Shown here: positions 43,579 to 52,550 of the stretch, one piece after another | How positions within the stretch are numbered: the stretch's first letter is position 1 | Layout of the letters: the number at the start of each line of letters is the position of its first letter | Assembly (NCBI RefSeq): GCF_030758975.1 | Contig: NZ_CP132359.1 | Location: 4,401,528 to 4,465,527 of the forward strand | Direction of reading: 5' to 3' | Length of the DNA: 64,000 nt | Source: Bosea beijingensis | GTDB taxonomy: Bacteria > Pseudomonadota > Alphaproteobacteria > Rhizobiales > Beijerinckiaceae | Notes under the pieces: model-generated | Told to the model about the DNA's origin: nothing | The model's database searches: none | What the model saw: the letters and a program-made list of their open reading frames with translations, nothing else | Made by a program: the position numbers and the translations under genes

Positions 43579-45519
43579 TCAAGGTCCGTGATAATACGAA
43601 ATCAGCGGCGGATGTTCGGGATCGTCCTCCGTCATCAGCCGATCGACGAAATCCAACGCGCTTTCTGGCGACGGCTCGACCAGCGCCTGATCGATAATCA
43701 CTATCTGATGATTCAGCAGGTCCGTCTCGGCGATCCGATAAAGGTATTTGTAGAAGGCCGCCACCAGCTCGGGATTGATGTCCGGAGTGATGTTCTTGAG
43801 CGGAGTGTCGATGATGAGCAGCGAGGGCACCGGCATGCCCTTGATCGCCGCCGTTCGGTGGAGAGCCAAGGCGAAACAGATCGTGAAAAGAGTCTTCTTT
43901 CCCCCGCTGCCGGCCGTGAAAAAGCTATAGGCGGCCGTTTCGTCGCCTTCGGGCCAGATCTCCGGGATCAGCGTCCTGCGGTTGATGTTGACGGTGTCCT
44001 TGGGTCCCACCCCAGGAACATGCGTCGCGATCAACGCTTCGAGGAAGTTTGCGCCCAACGCGCTGAAATTCTCATCGGCCTTGCTGAGCCGCATCTGCTC
44101 CTGTCGGATCTCACGTTCCAGCCGCGAAATAACCTCGGACAGCTTGTCGGCTTCGGCGAGCATTTCGGTAACGGCGCCGGGCATAGCCTTGACCCGGTTG
44201 AGAAACCTTATGCGTTCTTCAATTTCAGCAACCTCACGTTCCGCTTGCCGCGAACGGGCAGCGCGATCCGTCTCGTAGCCGCTCAATAACTCCGACACGT
44301 CGCGGTCCAGCCGGTCCTTGTCTTCTACGAGCTTTACGATCCGCTCCAACTGCCGCTTGCGTGCGATGGCGTGCCGACGAATCGCCTGTTCGATGTCCGT
44401 AAGCCTAGCTTCCAGATCGCTGCTGATGCTCGCGGGATTGATCTCATCGCTGCTCGGAAGCACGACCTGAAGGCACAGATAGCAACTTCCCTCCGTGGCC
44501 CGATGAACCGCGAGGGGCTGGCCGCATTGCGGGCAATTTTCGAATGCGCTTCCGGATAGAACGGACCGAGCTCGATCTGCACGCGCCACCTTGAACTTCA
44601 TGGACATGAGTTCAGCGCGGAGTTCTCTCTGCTCCTGGACCCGGCGATCGAGATCTTCCAAGGTCTCCTGCTCGGCATCGAGCTGGTTCGACATTTGACG
44701 CAGGCGGACGCGTTGTTCGTCCACGAAATGGGTCTGCCTGAAGAAATCGTTCGTGCTCGCGGTCAGGTCGGCTTGCACATCGACGAGCCGGAATTGATTT
44801 TTCACGATCTCGGCGTCGATCTGGGAGGCGGACGCAAAGCCGAACTGTGCTAGGAACACACGGATACGCTCTGCCGCTTCGGTTTTCGACCTCTGATCGG
44901 TGCGTGCCTGATCGAACTCGGCCTGCAACGTGCTCAGCCGCTCACTGTAATAGCCCGCGAAAAAATTAAGAGCGTCCTTGCTCTTTTCCGCAAGAACCGG
45001 TTGGCCCAGGCGAAAAAAGGAGGAGTCCAGTTGTTCTTGCTCAAGGTAGCAGAATTTCAGTAAGTCTCGGAAGCTGAGACGTACCATGGGAGAGTCGTCA
45101 TCGCCGGTTCGCTTTCGAACTCGGATGATCGGGTATCCGAGCAGCCGCAAGAGAAGGTCGCTCAGGTTGACCACGTCGTCACCATACACGACGGGGCCAT
45201 CCCCCTTCGTCCGGATCAGAAGAGTGATGGGCTCACCATCGTCTTCAATCCACGAGACCTTCGCCACCCCGTCTCCCTTGTCGCGCTCGATCAGCACCTG
45301 CCTCTCGCCAATCGTGAGGGTAAGCTGGACCGACAGAAGTTCTCGTTGAACTGCGGTCGTGAGCTCGAGGGATCCGCCAAAACAAAAATCGACCAAGCGG
45401 GCGATCGTCGACTTTCCGAGACTCAAAGTTCCATGTATAAATGTGATATTTCGTCCAAAATGGACAATTTCTTCGCTTTTACGGCAGTATAATTTGAGCG
45501 TTTCAAGCAGAATTTTCAT
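43579..45519 (-). CDS. ABC-3C system SMC-like ATPase (DUF3732)
   Basis: A 646-residue protein. Walker A is GTLSLGKST in the first 40 residues, followed by a long coiled coil that contains a zinc-binding CPQCGQPLAVHRA ... CYLC hinge (about residues 330-360), and a C-terminal ATPase half with Walker B PSLLIIDTPLKN and a FFTAGSGGKKTLF signature. This SMC/Rad50-like layout with DUF3732 is the ATPase of ABC three-component (ABC-3C) anti-phage systems. Its ATG overlaps the stop of the middle-component gene. Confidence 0.86.
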   Translation of the reverse strand: MKILLETLKLYCRKSEEIVHFGRNITFIHGTLSLGKSTIARLVDFCFGGSLELTTAVQRELLSVQLTLTIGERQVLIERDKGDGVAKVSWIEDDGEPITLLIRTKGDGPVVYGDDVVNLSDLLLRLLGYPIIRVRKRTGDDDSPMVRLSFRDLLKFCYLEQEQLDSSFFRLGQPVLAEKSKDALNFFAGYYSERLSTLQAEFDQARTDQRSKTEAAERIRVFLAQFGFASASQIDAEIVKNQFRLVDVQADLTASTNDFFRQTHFVDEQRVRLRQMSNQLDAEQETLEDLDRRVQEQRELRAELMSMKFKVARADRARSVLSGSAFENCPQCGQPLAVHRATEGSCYLCLQVVLPSSDEINPASISSDLEARLTDIEQAIRRHAIARKRQLERIVKLVEDKDRLDRDVSELLSGYETDRAARSRQAEREVAEIEERIRFLNRVKAMPGAVTEMLAEADKLSEVISRLEREIRQEQMRLSKADENFSALGANFLEALIATHVPGVGPKDTVNINRRTLIPEIWPEGDETAAYSFFTAGSGGKKTLFTICFALALHRTAAIKGMPVPSLLIIDTPLKNITPDINPELVAAFYKYLYRIAETDLLNHQIVIIDQALVEPSPESALDFVDRLMTEDDPEHPPLISYYHGP

Positions 45520-46067
45520 TGCTCGATGGTCTCACCCATGCGAAGTGACGCCAGTTCGGGGAAAGTCTTGTAGACGAACTCCATCAGCGTACTGGCCGAC
45601 AGGTCCAGATGGCGTTTGAGAAGAATCGCACGTTGAGCGATTGCGGCGTACTCAGGCTCTTCACGCAGCGACGAGGCCGCCCGGCGCCCGCGCTCCGTGA
45701 GCCCAATCATGATCGTCCGACCACTGGCGCCGACCGCAACCAGCCCACGGCCGGCAAGAGTGTTGAGGAATCGGCGGTATCGATGGTCCCAGGGGCCATA
45801 CTTGAACCGCACCATGCGCGCTTCGATCGAGTGGCGCTCGAAATCGTGGGCGCCGGTCGACGGGTCGAGCACGTCGCGGGCCAAAAGCGCCCGCTCGAGA
45901 TAATCGGGGTATCGGAGCAGGAAATCGAGCTTGGCGAGCTTCGTCAGCCCTTCAATCTGTTTCTCGCCGTTGCGGCCGCCAAACGTATCGATGAGGACAA
46001 GTAGACGCCCGAGATGAAGCGCATCGTCCCCCTCCAGATAGTTCACGATCTCGGGCAAGGTGGCCAC
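45516..46067 (-). CDS. ABC-3C system middle component
   Basis: A GTG start at 46067, one base after the stop of the upstream gene and behind a GGAG site, gives 183 residues. The protein is small, with a winged-helix-like pattern (IEGLTKLAKLDFLLRYPDYL, GPWDHRYRRFLNTLAGRGLV). Middle components of ABC-3C systems are small proteins of this kind, placed between effector and ATPase genes, and are thought to connect the two. Assigned mainly by context. Confidence 0.78.
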   Translation of the reverse strand: MATLPEIVNYLEGDDALHLGRLLVLIDTFGGRNGEKQIEGLTKLAKLDFLLRYPDYLERALLARDVLDPSTGAHDFERHSIEARMVRFKYGPWDHRYRRFLNTLAGRGLVAVGASGRTIMIGLTERGRRAASSLREEPEYAAIAQRAILLKRHLDLSASTLMEFVYKTFPELASLRMGETIEQ

Positions 46068-46068
46068 G

Positions 46069-47292
46069 CTACTCCGTCTCCGTAAGCGGGAGCGTCCGCG
46101 ATGGATCCCACCAGACCCGGCATTCTTCGGAGAGCAGACCGGCCGCGCCAATCAGATGCTCGGCGCGGCAGCCGAATAGGGTACTCGCTTCCGCTTGGCT
46201 GATCGCACCCGCCTGGACTTTCAATGCCTCGAACATTGCCGGGCCGTACGGTGCGCCGGTACGCTCGGCGGTCTTCTCGGCATCGCGCGCGGCCCGTTTG
46301 GCGAAGTGCTGAAAATGGGCCAGCCTCTTGTTTGCCTCGGTCAGGCCGTACTTTTCCTTCCAACGGAGGAAGGCGGTATCGAGTGAGGACACATCGTCCT
46401 TCATTTCGTCGATATCGGCATAGCTGATGGAGCCGGCTGCCATTTTGAGCTCCATTTTGCCTAGACCCGGCGGTATCGACTCACGCGTCGTGAATCCTGC
46501 GATCGCTAGCAGTTCGCCGCTGACGGACTGCGGCTGCATCAAGCTGCGAAGGACCTCTCCATCGACCCGCTTTCGGGCCGTCCGGAGCCGGTCCAAATGT
46601 TGAGGCAAGTTTTCGACGACGTCGTGAACGTCGAGAATGAAGCCTGACAACCCGAGCGAAGAAACTTCCCAGACGTGGGCTCGAAGTCCCTTGGCCATCA
46701 CAGCCAACTCCGCCCACGGCAGCTCTCTAAGTGCAGGAAACTCACCCAAGGCATGAACGATCTCGATATCCGGCTGATCGATGCCGGTTCGCCGTTCCTC
46801 TAGGACCACCCTCGCAAGGGTTCGAACAACACCCTCAACGGGAACCCCCGCCGCGCCGGCGACAAGCTTGAGATAGGCGACGATCCTGTCACGAGTACCG
46901 CATCCTTCGTGCCTTGGGTTTTCGCGGCAGCGCTTGAGCACGTTGCGCAAGTCGTCGACGCCATCACCAGCAAAGAAGACGAAGTTTGTAACCAGGACAA
47001 ACTGTCTGAAGCGACCGGGATAGCGAGCATCGCGGACGCAGAACCGAATCAAAGACCCCCGTACGGCTTGGTCGTTCGATCGAAATGGCTTCTGGTTGAG
47101 TTCGCGGCTCTTGACCTGAATACCCGTTAAACTGCCGTCGACGTGCTCAATGAGGACATCTTCAACATGCTCGCAATAGACCGCTCTGACATCAGAGCCG
47201 TCTCTCAAGATCTGAAGGCATTTAAGCGCCGTAAAGTTGATCTGGTAGCGGAAACGTCGTTGAGTGTCATCACCTGCATCCGGCACGGACAT
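46069..47292 (-). CDS. ABC-3C system effector, Cap4-like (DUF4297) nuclease
   Basis: The ATG at 47292 gives 407 residues; GTG at 47322, behind a G-rich site, would add 10. The N-terminal nuclease domain has DDTQRRFRYQINFTALKCL, an acidic VYCEHVEDVLIE strand and the GIQVKSRE motif (Q-x-K of PD-(D/E)xK folds), as in Cap4/DUF4297 dsDNA nucleases. The C-terminal half carries an ABC-3C-specific helical domain. It is the first gene of the three-gene operon. The nuclease is probably kept inactive until phage infection. Confidence 0.82.
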   Translation of the reverse strand: MSVPDAGDDTQRRFRYQINFTALKCLQILRDGSDVRAVYCEHVEDVLIEHVDGSLTGIQVKSRELNQKPFRSNDQAVRGSLIRFCVRDARYPGRFRQFVLVTNFVFFAGDGVDDLRNVLKRCRENPRHEGCGTRDRIVAYLKLVAGAAGVPVEGVVRTLARVVLEERRTGIDQPDIEIVHALGEFPALRELPWAELAVMAKGLRAHVWEVSSLGLSGFILDVHDVVENLPQHLDRLRTARKRVDGEVLRSLMQPQSVSGELLAIAGFTTRESIPPGLGKMELKMAAGSISYADIDEMKDDVSSLDTAFLRWKEKYGLTEANKRLAHFQHFAKRAARDAEKTAERTGAPYGPAMFEALKVQAGAISQAEASTLFGCRAEHLIGAAGLLSEECRVWWDPSRTLPLTETE

Positions 47293-47700
47293 TTCATCGA
47301 CACGCGTCTCGATCTCGCTCACTCGCCCCCCAGCGCCGAACCTTCGCAATCCTCGCGAGAGAAAAACTATCCACTTTCTCTAGGGTTACAACAGGCCTTT
47401 CTGATAACCTTCCTCACCCTGATAGGCGCGGAATATGCGGTTGCGCCGCGCAAATCCGCCTTCGCTGAAGCGGATCAGCCGGCACATGATCGCCGCCGTG
47501 CTGTCGGCTGCAATCGCCGGTATCGTTGGATAACGAGGAATCAAGCTTGGGAGATAACGACGGATCAAGCTTGAATCTACAAGGTGCGATGTCGAACTGC
47601 GATAGGATTCAAATTTAACTTTGCCACTTGCCGCCAAGCTGATCTGCCAGGAACCGCAATCCACAAGGTCCGGAAATGGCAAACACGAATGGGGTACTTG
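47293..47700. other. Region without a supported gene
   Basis: Only low-quality frames are present. It contains the imperfect 21-base tandem repeat at 47529-47573 and the likely promoter of the ABC-3C operon near 47293-47400. No RNA gene recognised. Confidence 0.5.
47529..47573. repeat. Imperfect 21-bp tandem repeat
   Basis: Two units beginning GATAACGA and ending ATCAAGCTTG (47529-47549 and 47553-47573) match at 19 of 21 bases with a 24-base period. Possible protein-binding sites or a slippage product in decaying sequence. Confidence 0.6.
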
Positions 47701-47714
47701 CTCGCCGAGCCTTC

Positions 47715-48002
47715 TTACCATCCTTGCCGAACGCTTGAGGAAGGCCGCCAGATCCTAGACCTCCTGTTCGTCCTTGATGCCTGCAAAGACCATTTTGATC
47801 CCTGAGGTCCTCCCCTTGGATCCTTGATGTTGACGGCGAGCGTCACCTCGTCCCAGGTGATTCCTGAGTTCTTATTGGCTCTCAAATAACTAAAGCCCTC
47901 GACTGATCCGGAATTCCGCCCGAACAGGCCATTGAGTTCCGGCCCGACGCCGTACTTCGCGCCGTTCTCCGGGGAGAGTGCAGTCAAACTTTCTCGATCC
48001 AC
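47715..48002 (-). pseudogene. Degraded class I cytochrome c gene
   Basis: Reading on the minus strand, GAKYGVGPELNGLFGRNSGS, VEGFSYLRANKNSGITWDEV and TLAVNIKDP follow cytochrome c2-type proteins closely. After DPRG the frame shifts, and the next frame gives IKMVFAGIKDEQEV, a TAG stop, then DLAAFLK, with a further shift near the C-terminus. The CxxCH heme motif that should precede PENGAK is damaged. At least three lesions mean the gene is dead. Confidence 0.75.
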
Positions 48003-48375
48003 CGACGGCTATCGAAGGGGACAATCCACGGCTCGAGCTCCGAGCTGGCAGCGGCCGCAGCCTCCGCTTTGGGAGCACAAGACGAAACCCCATATGAAAT
48101 TCTGCCTCCCAGCTCCGATAGAGCTGTGCGCCTTGTGCGCGTTAGTCGTCGAACGACACTCGCTCGCAACAATAATCCGGCCTGCACACAGGCTGGCCCG
48201 GCTACAGCGCTATTTGGGGGCGCGCCGGGCCAGCCTGTGCACAGCCCTCGCCGTCGAGCTCCAAAGCCGGGGGCCGAGACGCGTCCAAAATGCCAAACTG
48301 TTTACGTTAATCCACAGATCTTTTCGAAAAGAAACTTCTTTCCAGATATTTACGTGGTATATTTACATATCCAAT
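48003..48375. other. Region without a supported gene
   Basis: This stretch lies between two relics and holds the long inverted repeat at 48182-48244. The first 130 bases may include the destroyed N-terminus of the cytochrome c gene. From 48300 the sequence is AT-richer than its neighbours. Confidence 0.45.
48182..48244. repeat. Imperfect 20-bp inverted repeat with 23-base spacer
   Basis: The arms 48182-48201 and 48225-48244 pair at 18 of 20 positions, including 15 consecutive bases (CACAGGCTGGCCCGG and complement). It could be a hairpin terminator or the remains of recombination-site or transposon ends. Confidence 0.6.
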
Positions 48376-49017
48376 TCGGCTGTAAAATTCCTGGCGAAGA
48401 TGGCGAGCGACCTCAATAAGCCGAATGGCCAGGCCGTGATCACGCCACGGGCGGGCCCCGGTTTTGTCGAAGCGCTTCCCGTGAAGAAGTTCCACGGCGT
48501 AGGGCCGGCGACCGCAGCGAAAATGGAGGGGCTCGGAATTCTCACCGGCGCCGATCTGAAAGCAAAGCCCCTCCCCTTCCTGCAGGAGCATTTCGGGAAG
48601 TCAGGCGCCTGGTATTATCGAATTGCCCGCGGCATCGACGAGCGCGCTGTACAGCCCGACCGTCCGAGGAAATCGATCGGCGCCGAGGACACCTTCGCAG
48701 TCGACGTCGTCGACCTCGAACCGGCGCGCGAGAAGCTCGGCGAATTAGCCGAAAAGGTCTGGCGGCATTGCGAGGGAAAATCCGTTCGCGGCCGCACCGT
48801 CACCGTCAAAATCAAATTCTCGGATTTCGAGCAGATCACGCGCAGCCGCACGGCCGAGAGCCCGATCGCGAGCCTAGACGACCTGAAGGCGGCTTCCGAG
48901 TGGCTGCTGGGCCAAGCTTTTCCGTTCCGACGCAGCGTGCGGCTTCTGGGCGTCACGATCTCGACCTTCGATGATGAGCAGCATGACAGCAGCAACCAGC
49001 TCCAGCTAGAGTTCTAG
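48376..49017 (+). pseudogene. dinB: C-terminal relic of DNA polymerase IV (DinB)
   Basis: From about 48382 the frame matches Y-family polymerase from the middle of the palm onward: KFLAKMASDLNKPNGQAVIT, the helix-hairpin-helix VKKFHGVGPATAAKMEGLGI, and the little-finger domain with RGRTVTVKIKFSDFEQITRS. The catalytic N-terminal part (about 130-150 residues with the active-site aspartates) is absent; upstream sequence is unrelated. An internal ATG at 48400 could produce a 205-residue fragment, but it would have no polymerase activity. Confidence 0.82.
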
Positions 49018-49074
49018 CGAGGCCCTTTGTCTTTAAGATTTGGCTGGAAGGACCCGCATGAACCTGGGGAACGC

Positions 49075-49377
49075 ATGCGTATTATCAGAAACTGGGTCCT
49101 GCCGGCACTTCTCGCCGGATTTGGAGCACTTCTCGGCTTTATGCTGATCGGGCTGCCGGGTCTAAACATCGTGCAGACAATTGACGGCTCGCCGATCGTG
49201 AGCGGCTTCATTCCTCCAGAACAGGTCCCTGCGGTAATCCGCGAGGGGAAGGCGCTGGGAAGCTACATCGATTTCTATGGCATCGCGCTCCCAGGACAAC
49301 CCCTCTATTGGGCCGTCGGAACGATCGCGCTATTGGCATTCTTAGGATACAGGATAGGCCGCCGTTTTCGAGCTTAG
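49075..49377 (+). CDS. Small two-pass membrane protein of unknown function
   Basis: The ATG at 49075 follows GGGGA and gives 100 residues. Two hydrophobic segments are visible (WVLPALLAGFGALLGFMLIG and LYWAVGTIALLAFLGYRIG) flanking a periplasmic loop with QTIDGSPIVSGFIPPEQVP. No known motif. It lies 57 bases after the DinB relic. Unknown function. Confidence 0.62.
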   Translation: MRIIRNWVLPALLAGFGALLGFMLIGLPGLNIVQTIDGSPIVSGFIPPEQVPAVIREGKALGSYIDFYGIALPGQPLYWAVGTIALLAFLGYRIGRRFRA

Positions 49378-49470
49378 ATGTTCGAGTTTCCGTGTTTGAC
49401 GGACAGCGAAAAGACCTGGACGGGCTGGGAAGCCACCGTCCGGATCTCCATTCTTCATATGTAGCCAAAC

Positions 49471-49500
49471 GGCCGGTGGGCGTTCCCGCGCCCGCCGGCC
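49471..49500. terminator. 12-bp stem hairpin between convergent genes
   Basis: GGCCGGTGGGCG (49471-49482) pairs with CGCCCGCCGGCC (49489-49500), with one G-T wobble and a six-base loop. It lies between the stops of the genes ending at 49377 and 49541, fitting a bidirectional terminator without a long T tract. Confidence 0.55.
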
Positions 49501-49540
49501 ACGCAGGAAGCATAATCAAATCCCTTGTTCACACAAGGCG

Positions 49541-49762
49541 TCACGTCGCCGAATAACCCGTTGCACCGGTGGCCATCTTCCTCATTCTCGCGATGGCTTC
49601 CTCGTGTTTTGCCACTGCGTCCGCGATCGCGGCGAGTTCGCGCTCCTCTTCGCTATCCGGCGTGCAGCCCATAAGCTCTTCAGCCCGGGCATAGGCCGCG
49701 GCGAGGTCCGCTTCGTTATGGATGATCGGCTGCATCACCGTCGCGTCGTCGCTGGGGGTCAT
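49541..49762 (-). CDS. Small acidic helical protein, HigA-N-terminus-like
   Basis: A 73-residue protein starting MTPSDDATVMQPIIHNEADL. The segment AAAYARAEELMGCTPDSEEE with IADAVAKHEE resembles the N-terminal helices of HigA antitoxins, but the DNA-binding domain is absent. It resembles the 73-residue protein at 49890 in the same small block ([ND]xADLAxAYA start). It may be a stand-alone relative or a truncated antitoxin. No toxin partner adjacent. Confidence 0.55.
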   Translation of the reverse strand: MTPSDDATVMQPIIHNEADLAAAYARAEELMGCTPDSEEERELAAIADAVAKHEEAIARMRKMATGATGYSAT

Positions 49763-49889
49763 CTTCTTGTGTCCAATTCGATATTAAGCTGCTCCATCAA
49801 CACTGGCGCCCTGAGGTTCGTTCCGGGTTCTTGAGAACGATGCGTGGCGTCCTAAATCGGATCTGGGAATGTGATTGGAGGGATACGAA

Positions 49890-50111
49890 ATGCCATTCTC
49901 GTCGCTGAGTGATCCGGCGGATCTGGCCCGGGCTTACGCGGCATTGGAAGCCATATGGAGCGAGGTAAAGAGGACAATTCCCGACGCTGAGCAGGAAAGG
50001 GAGCGAACGCGAATTGCATATCTGATAGCCGGGTGCGCACCGCTCGCGCTGGATGAAGACGACCTGAGGCAGAACGTGCTCCTGCAGTACAGGCAGTCGG
50101 CCGCAGCCTAA
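49890..50111 (+). CDS. Small helical protein of unknown function
   Basis: The ATG at 49890 lies after a GGAGG site and gives 73 residues, starting MPFSSLSDPADLARAYAALE. The opening DPADLARAYAALE is similar to NEADLAAAYARAE in the divergent gene at 49541, suggesting two related small proteins. The rest is charged and helical (EDDLRQNVLLQYRQ). Unknown function. Confidence 0.58.
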   Translation: MPFSSLSDPADLARAYAALEAIWSEVKRTIPDAEQERERTRIAYLIAGCAPLALDEDDLRQNVLLQYRQSAAA

Positions 50112-50217
50112 CGCCCGCGGCCAGCGGCTCCGCAGCGGAACTAGGTCCCAGTAGACCAGTTCTCGAGTCGTGCGTTGCGGAGTTGCGTTCATGTGTGCGC
50201 GTCGGGTTCTGAGAGCC

Positions 50218-51252
50218 GGGCTGGGCGGGGATACGGTCAAGGGGCCGCTCACCCGGCGGGAAAAGCCGAAACGCGATCTATTTTCCGACCCCATGCCTGA
50301 GCGCGTTGAGCCGTGCTTGGCTCTGTTGGCTTCGAAGGCTCCCAGCGGCCAAGACTGGGCGTTCGAGGGAATGGGACGGCTACCGCCTGGCTGTTCATAT
50401 CGGCCCTGGTCGCACGGTCCGAATTATCACCCGCGGCGGACACGACTGGACAAGCCGGTTTCCGTCGATCGCGCATGACGCCTCGGAGTTGGGCTTGGAT
50501 AGCGCGATCCTCGACGGCGAGGCAGTCGTGCTCGACGAGCGCGGAGCATCCGATTTCGGCGCGCTGCAGAAGGCGCTGGGCGGCCGGGGCGGCAAGCGCT
50601 TCGCCTCCGAAGCGCTGCTCTATGCCTTTGACCTGCTCTATCTCAACGGACACGACCTCCGCGGGATGTCGTTGGACGAGCGGCGCGGAATGCTGGAAGA
50701 CATATTGTCCGGGCCGCAGCACAGTTCGATCCGGCTAAGCGAGGAGGTCGACGCTGAGGGGCTCCCTTTCTGAAACTCGCATGCGAAATGGGCCTTGAAG
50801 GAATTATCGCCAAGCGGCGTTCCGCTCCGTATCGATCGGGTCGCGGTGGCGAGTGGCAGAAGATCAAATGCGTGCGGTCCGAGAGCTTCGCCATCATCGG
50901 CTACGAGCCATCGAGCATTGCTCTAGGCGGAATTGGAAGGGTGTTGCTCGCTGCGCGGGAAGCTGACCACTTGGTCTATGTCGGCGGAGTCGGGACCGGC
51001 TTCACACAATCTACCGGCCAGGCCCTGCGCAAGCAGATGGATAAACTGATCATCCCTGCGCCCGCGGCGGTGATGAAAGAGCAAAGGCGCGGCTATCGAT
51101 GGATCACGCCGGAGCTAATCGCAGAAATTGCGTTCCGTGGCTGGACCGACGACAGCAAGCTGCGCCACGCTTCCTACAAGGGATTGCGCGACAGCGCGGA
51201 TGAGGCTTCCGTGTTTGAGCTTCGACCCAGGGCCGTGGTCGGAGATTCCTAA
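50218..51252 (+). pseudogene. Frameshifted LigD-type ATP-dependent DNA ligase
   Basis: Three frames in order encode the ligase and OB-fold domains of LigD: first PMPERVEPCLALLASKAPSG, then WDGYRLAVHIGPG ... DGEAVVLDE ... LLYAFDLLYLNG, then GLEGIIAKRRSAPYRSG ... GGVGTGFTQSTG ... WTDDSKLRHASYKGLRD. About two bases are missing near 50369, just before the lysine nucleotidylation motif (EVKWDGYR in relatives; the lysine is lost), and one near 50772. No polymerase domain follows. Non-functional. Confidence 0.8.
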
Positions 51253-51593
51253 GGAACGTACCTGCCCGCCTCTGCAGCATCGCTGGCATATGCATTTAGA
51301 GTGCGATTGGGTCTGAAATAGCGATCGATTTCCACCCGGAGCCCGCCGAGTCCTTCGATGGCGCCGAGCTCGCTCAAGATGATCATGCCAACTTCAGGAT
51401 CACCCACTCCGAGATCGACCAGCCCGAAAAGGACGTCATTGTCGTCCGGGCTCATTTCAGAAATGAGCCAAACTCGCTGATCCCAAGGCGCGAAAAGCTT
51501 CAGGACCGGCATCGGGTCGATATCGGTCCGGGCCTTGGCTAGCTCGCCATTGGCGAGCAGCTTTGCTTTTGCGTCTTCCGGGATGATGATCAT
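51249..51593 (-). CDS. DUF2958 domain protein
   Basis: A 114-residue protein, MIIIPEDAKAKLLANGELAK, with the DUF2958 hallmarks of a short PVLKLFAPWDQRVWLISEM segment and DPEVGMIILSEL. The family is common on plasmids and conjugative elements of Alphaproteobacteria and has no known activity. It is convergent with the LigD relic, touching its stop. It adds support for a plasmid origin. Confidence 0.78.
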   Translation of the reverse strand: MIIIPEDAKAKLLANGELAKARTDIDPMPVLKLFAPWDQRVWLISEMSPDDNDVLFGLVDLGVGDPEVGMIILSELGAIEGLGGLRVEIDRYFRPNRTLNAYASDAAEAGRYVP

Positions 51594-51687
51594 CAGGCAA
51601 AAATTCCAGAGGCAGAAAGAAACGGCCTAAGCCTTCTCGCTGCAAGAGCGAGGGGACCCAAAGCGAGCTGTGGGGCCTGTCGGCGGC

Positions 51688-52098
51688 TCAGCGCTTCCGG
51701 CGCTGCTGTCCCAGGCCCATCTTTTTGGCGAGGGAGGAGCGCGCCTCGGCGTAGGCGGGCGCGACCATCGGATAGTCGTTCGGGAGGCTCCATTTCGCGC
51801 GGTACTCCTCGGGCGACATACCGTAGGCAGTCCGAAGATGGCGCTTCAGCGATTTGAATTTCTTCCCGTCCTCGAGGCAGATCAGGAAGTCAGGTGTGAT
51901 CGACTTTTTGACCGAGACTGCAGGAACGAGCTTCTCAGGCTCGACGGCCGGGGCTGTGTTTCCGTCGAGGCCAAGCATGGCCGCGTGAGTCGACGCAATC
52001 AGCGTCGGCAATTCCGAAGCCGGTACGCTATTGTTGGCAACGAAGGCGCTGACGATGGATGCCGTGAGCTCGATGAAGTCAGTGTTGTTCTCGGACAT
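51688..52098 (-). CDS. MucR/Ros family zinc-finger regulator
   Basis: A 136-residue protein. The C-terminal Ros/MucR domain has [40 protein letters not shown] and KKMGLG, the usual order of the alphaproteobacterial zinc-finger-like domain. The N-terminal half is a helical oligomerisation region ([20 protein letters not shown]). MucR proteins act as H-NS-like silencers on AT-rich DNA, and could silence genes on this replicon. The upstream AT-rich palindrome at 52221 may be its own operator. Confidence 0.88.
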   Translation of the reverse strand: MSENNTDFIELTASIVSAFVANNSVPASELPTLIASTHAAMLGLDGNTAPAVEPEKLVPAVSVKKSITPDFLICLEDGKKFKSLKRHLRTAYGMSPEEYRAKWSLPNDYPMVAPAYAEARSSLAKKMGLGQQRRKR

Positions 52099-52220
52099 TG
52101 GTTTCCCCTAGCCGGATTGATACGCGCTCCTGCACAGTCCGGGCAAAGATGTCAAATCTAAGTAGCTAGTGGAACTGCCCGATGGGCGCGCGATTTCTCC
52201 GCGCGGCGCGCATCAACAAT

Positions 52221-52248
52221 TTGAATCATCTCAGCAATCTTGATTCAA
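52221..52248. promoter_or_regulatory. AT-rich inverted repeat between MucR and WGR genes
   Basis: TTGAATCA (52221-52228) is inverted exactly as TGATTCAA (52241-52248), followed by more AT-rich sequence. MucR/Ros proteins favour AT-rich targets near their own promoters, so autoregulation is plausible. Inference only. Confidence 0.35.
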
Positions 52249-52292
52249 TAATTCAATTAGTCACGCCACCTGATCCCGGATCACATCCGGAC

Positions 52293-52550
52293 ATGGCAAG
52301 CTTCGAATATTCAAGCCCGTCGACGCTCTATCGAATTGACCGCGAGCACAACATGCAGCGGTTCTATTCGCTATCGACCTCCCCTACCCTCTTCGGTGGC
52401 GCTTCCCTAGTTCGGGAATGGGGAAGGATCGGATCGATTGGGCGGCGGCGAGTCGATCTCTTCGATACGGAGGCAGAGGCCCAGACAGCCAAAAACGAAT
52501 TTGTCAGGTTGAAGCAAGCTCGAGGCTATCGGCCAGGTCGCGCGCTATAA
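52293..52550 (+). CDS. WGR domain protein
   Basis: The ATG at 52293 gives 85 residues. The WGR fold is clear from RFYSLSTSPTLFGGASLVRE, WGRIGSIGRRRVDLFDTEAE and AKNEFVRLKQARGY. WGR domains occur alone on plasmids and in DNA-repair or PARP-related proteins and bind nucleic acid or partner proteins. It overlaps the convergent HAD gene by 47 bases. Confidence 0.84.
   Translation: MASFEYSSPSTLYRIDREHNMQRFYSLSTSPTLFGGASLVREWGRIGSIGRRRVDLFDTEAEAQTAKNEFVRLKQARGYRPGRAL

Noticed and set aside
47386..47721. Minus-strand frame that might be a transposase fragment
   Set aside because: No transposase motif; its start only covers the damaged end of the cytochrome c relic.
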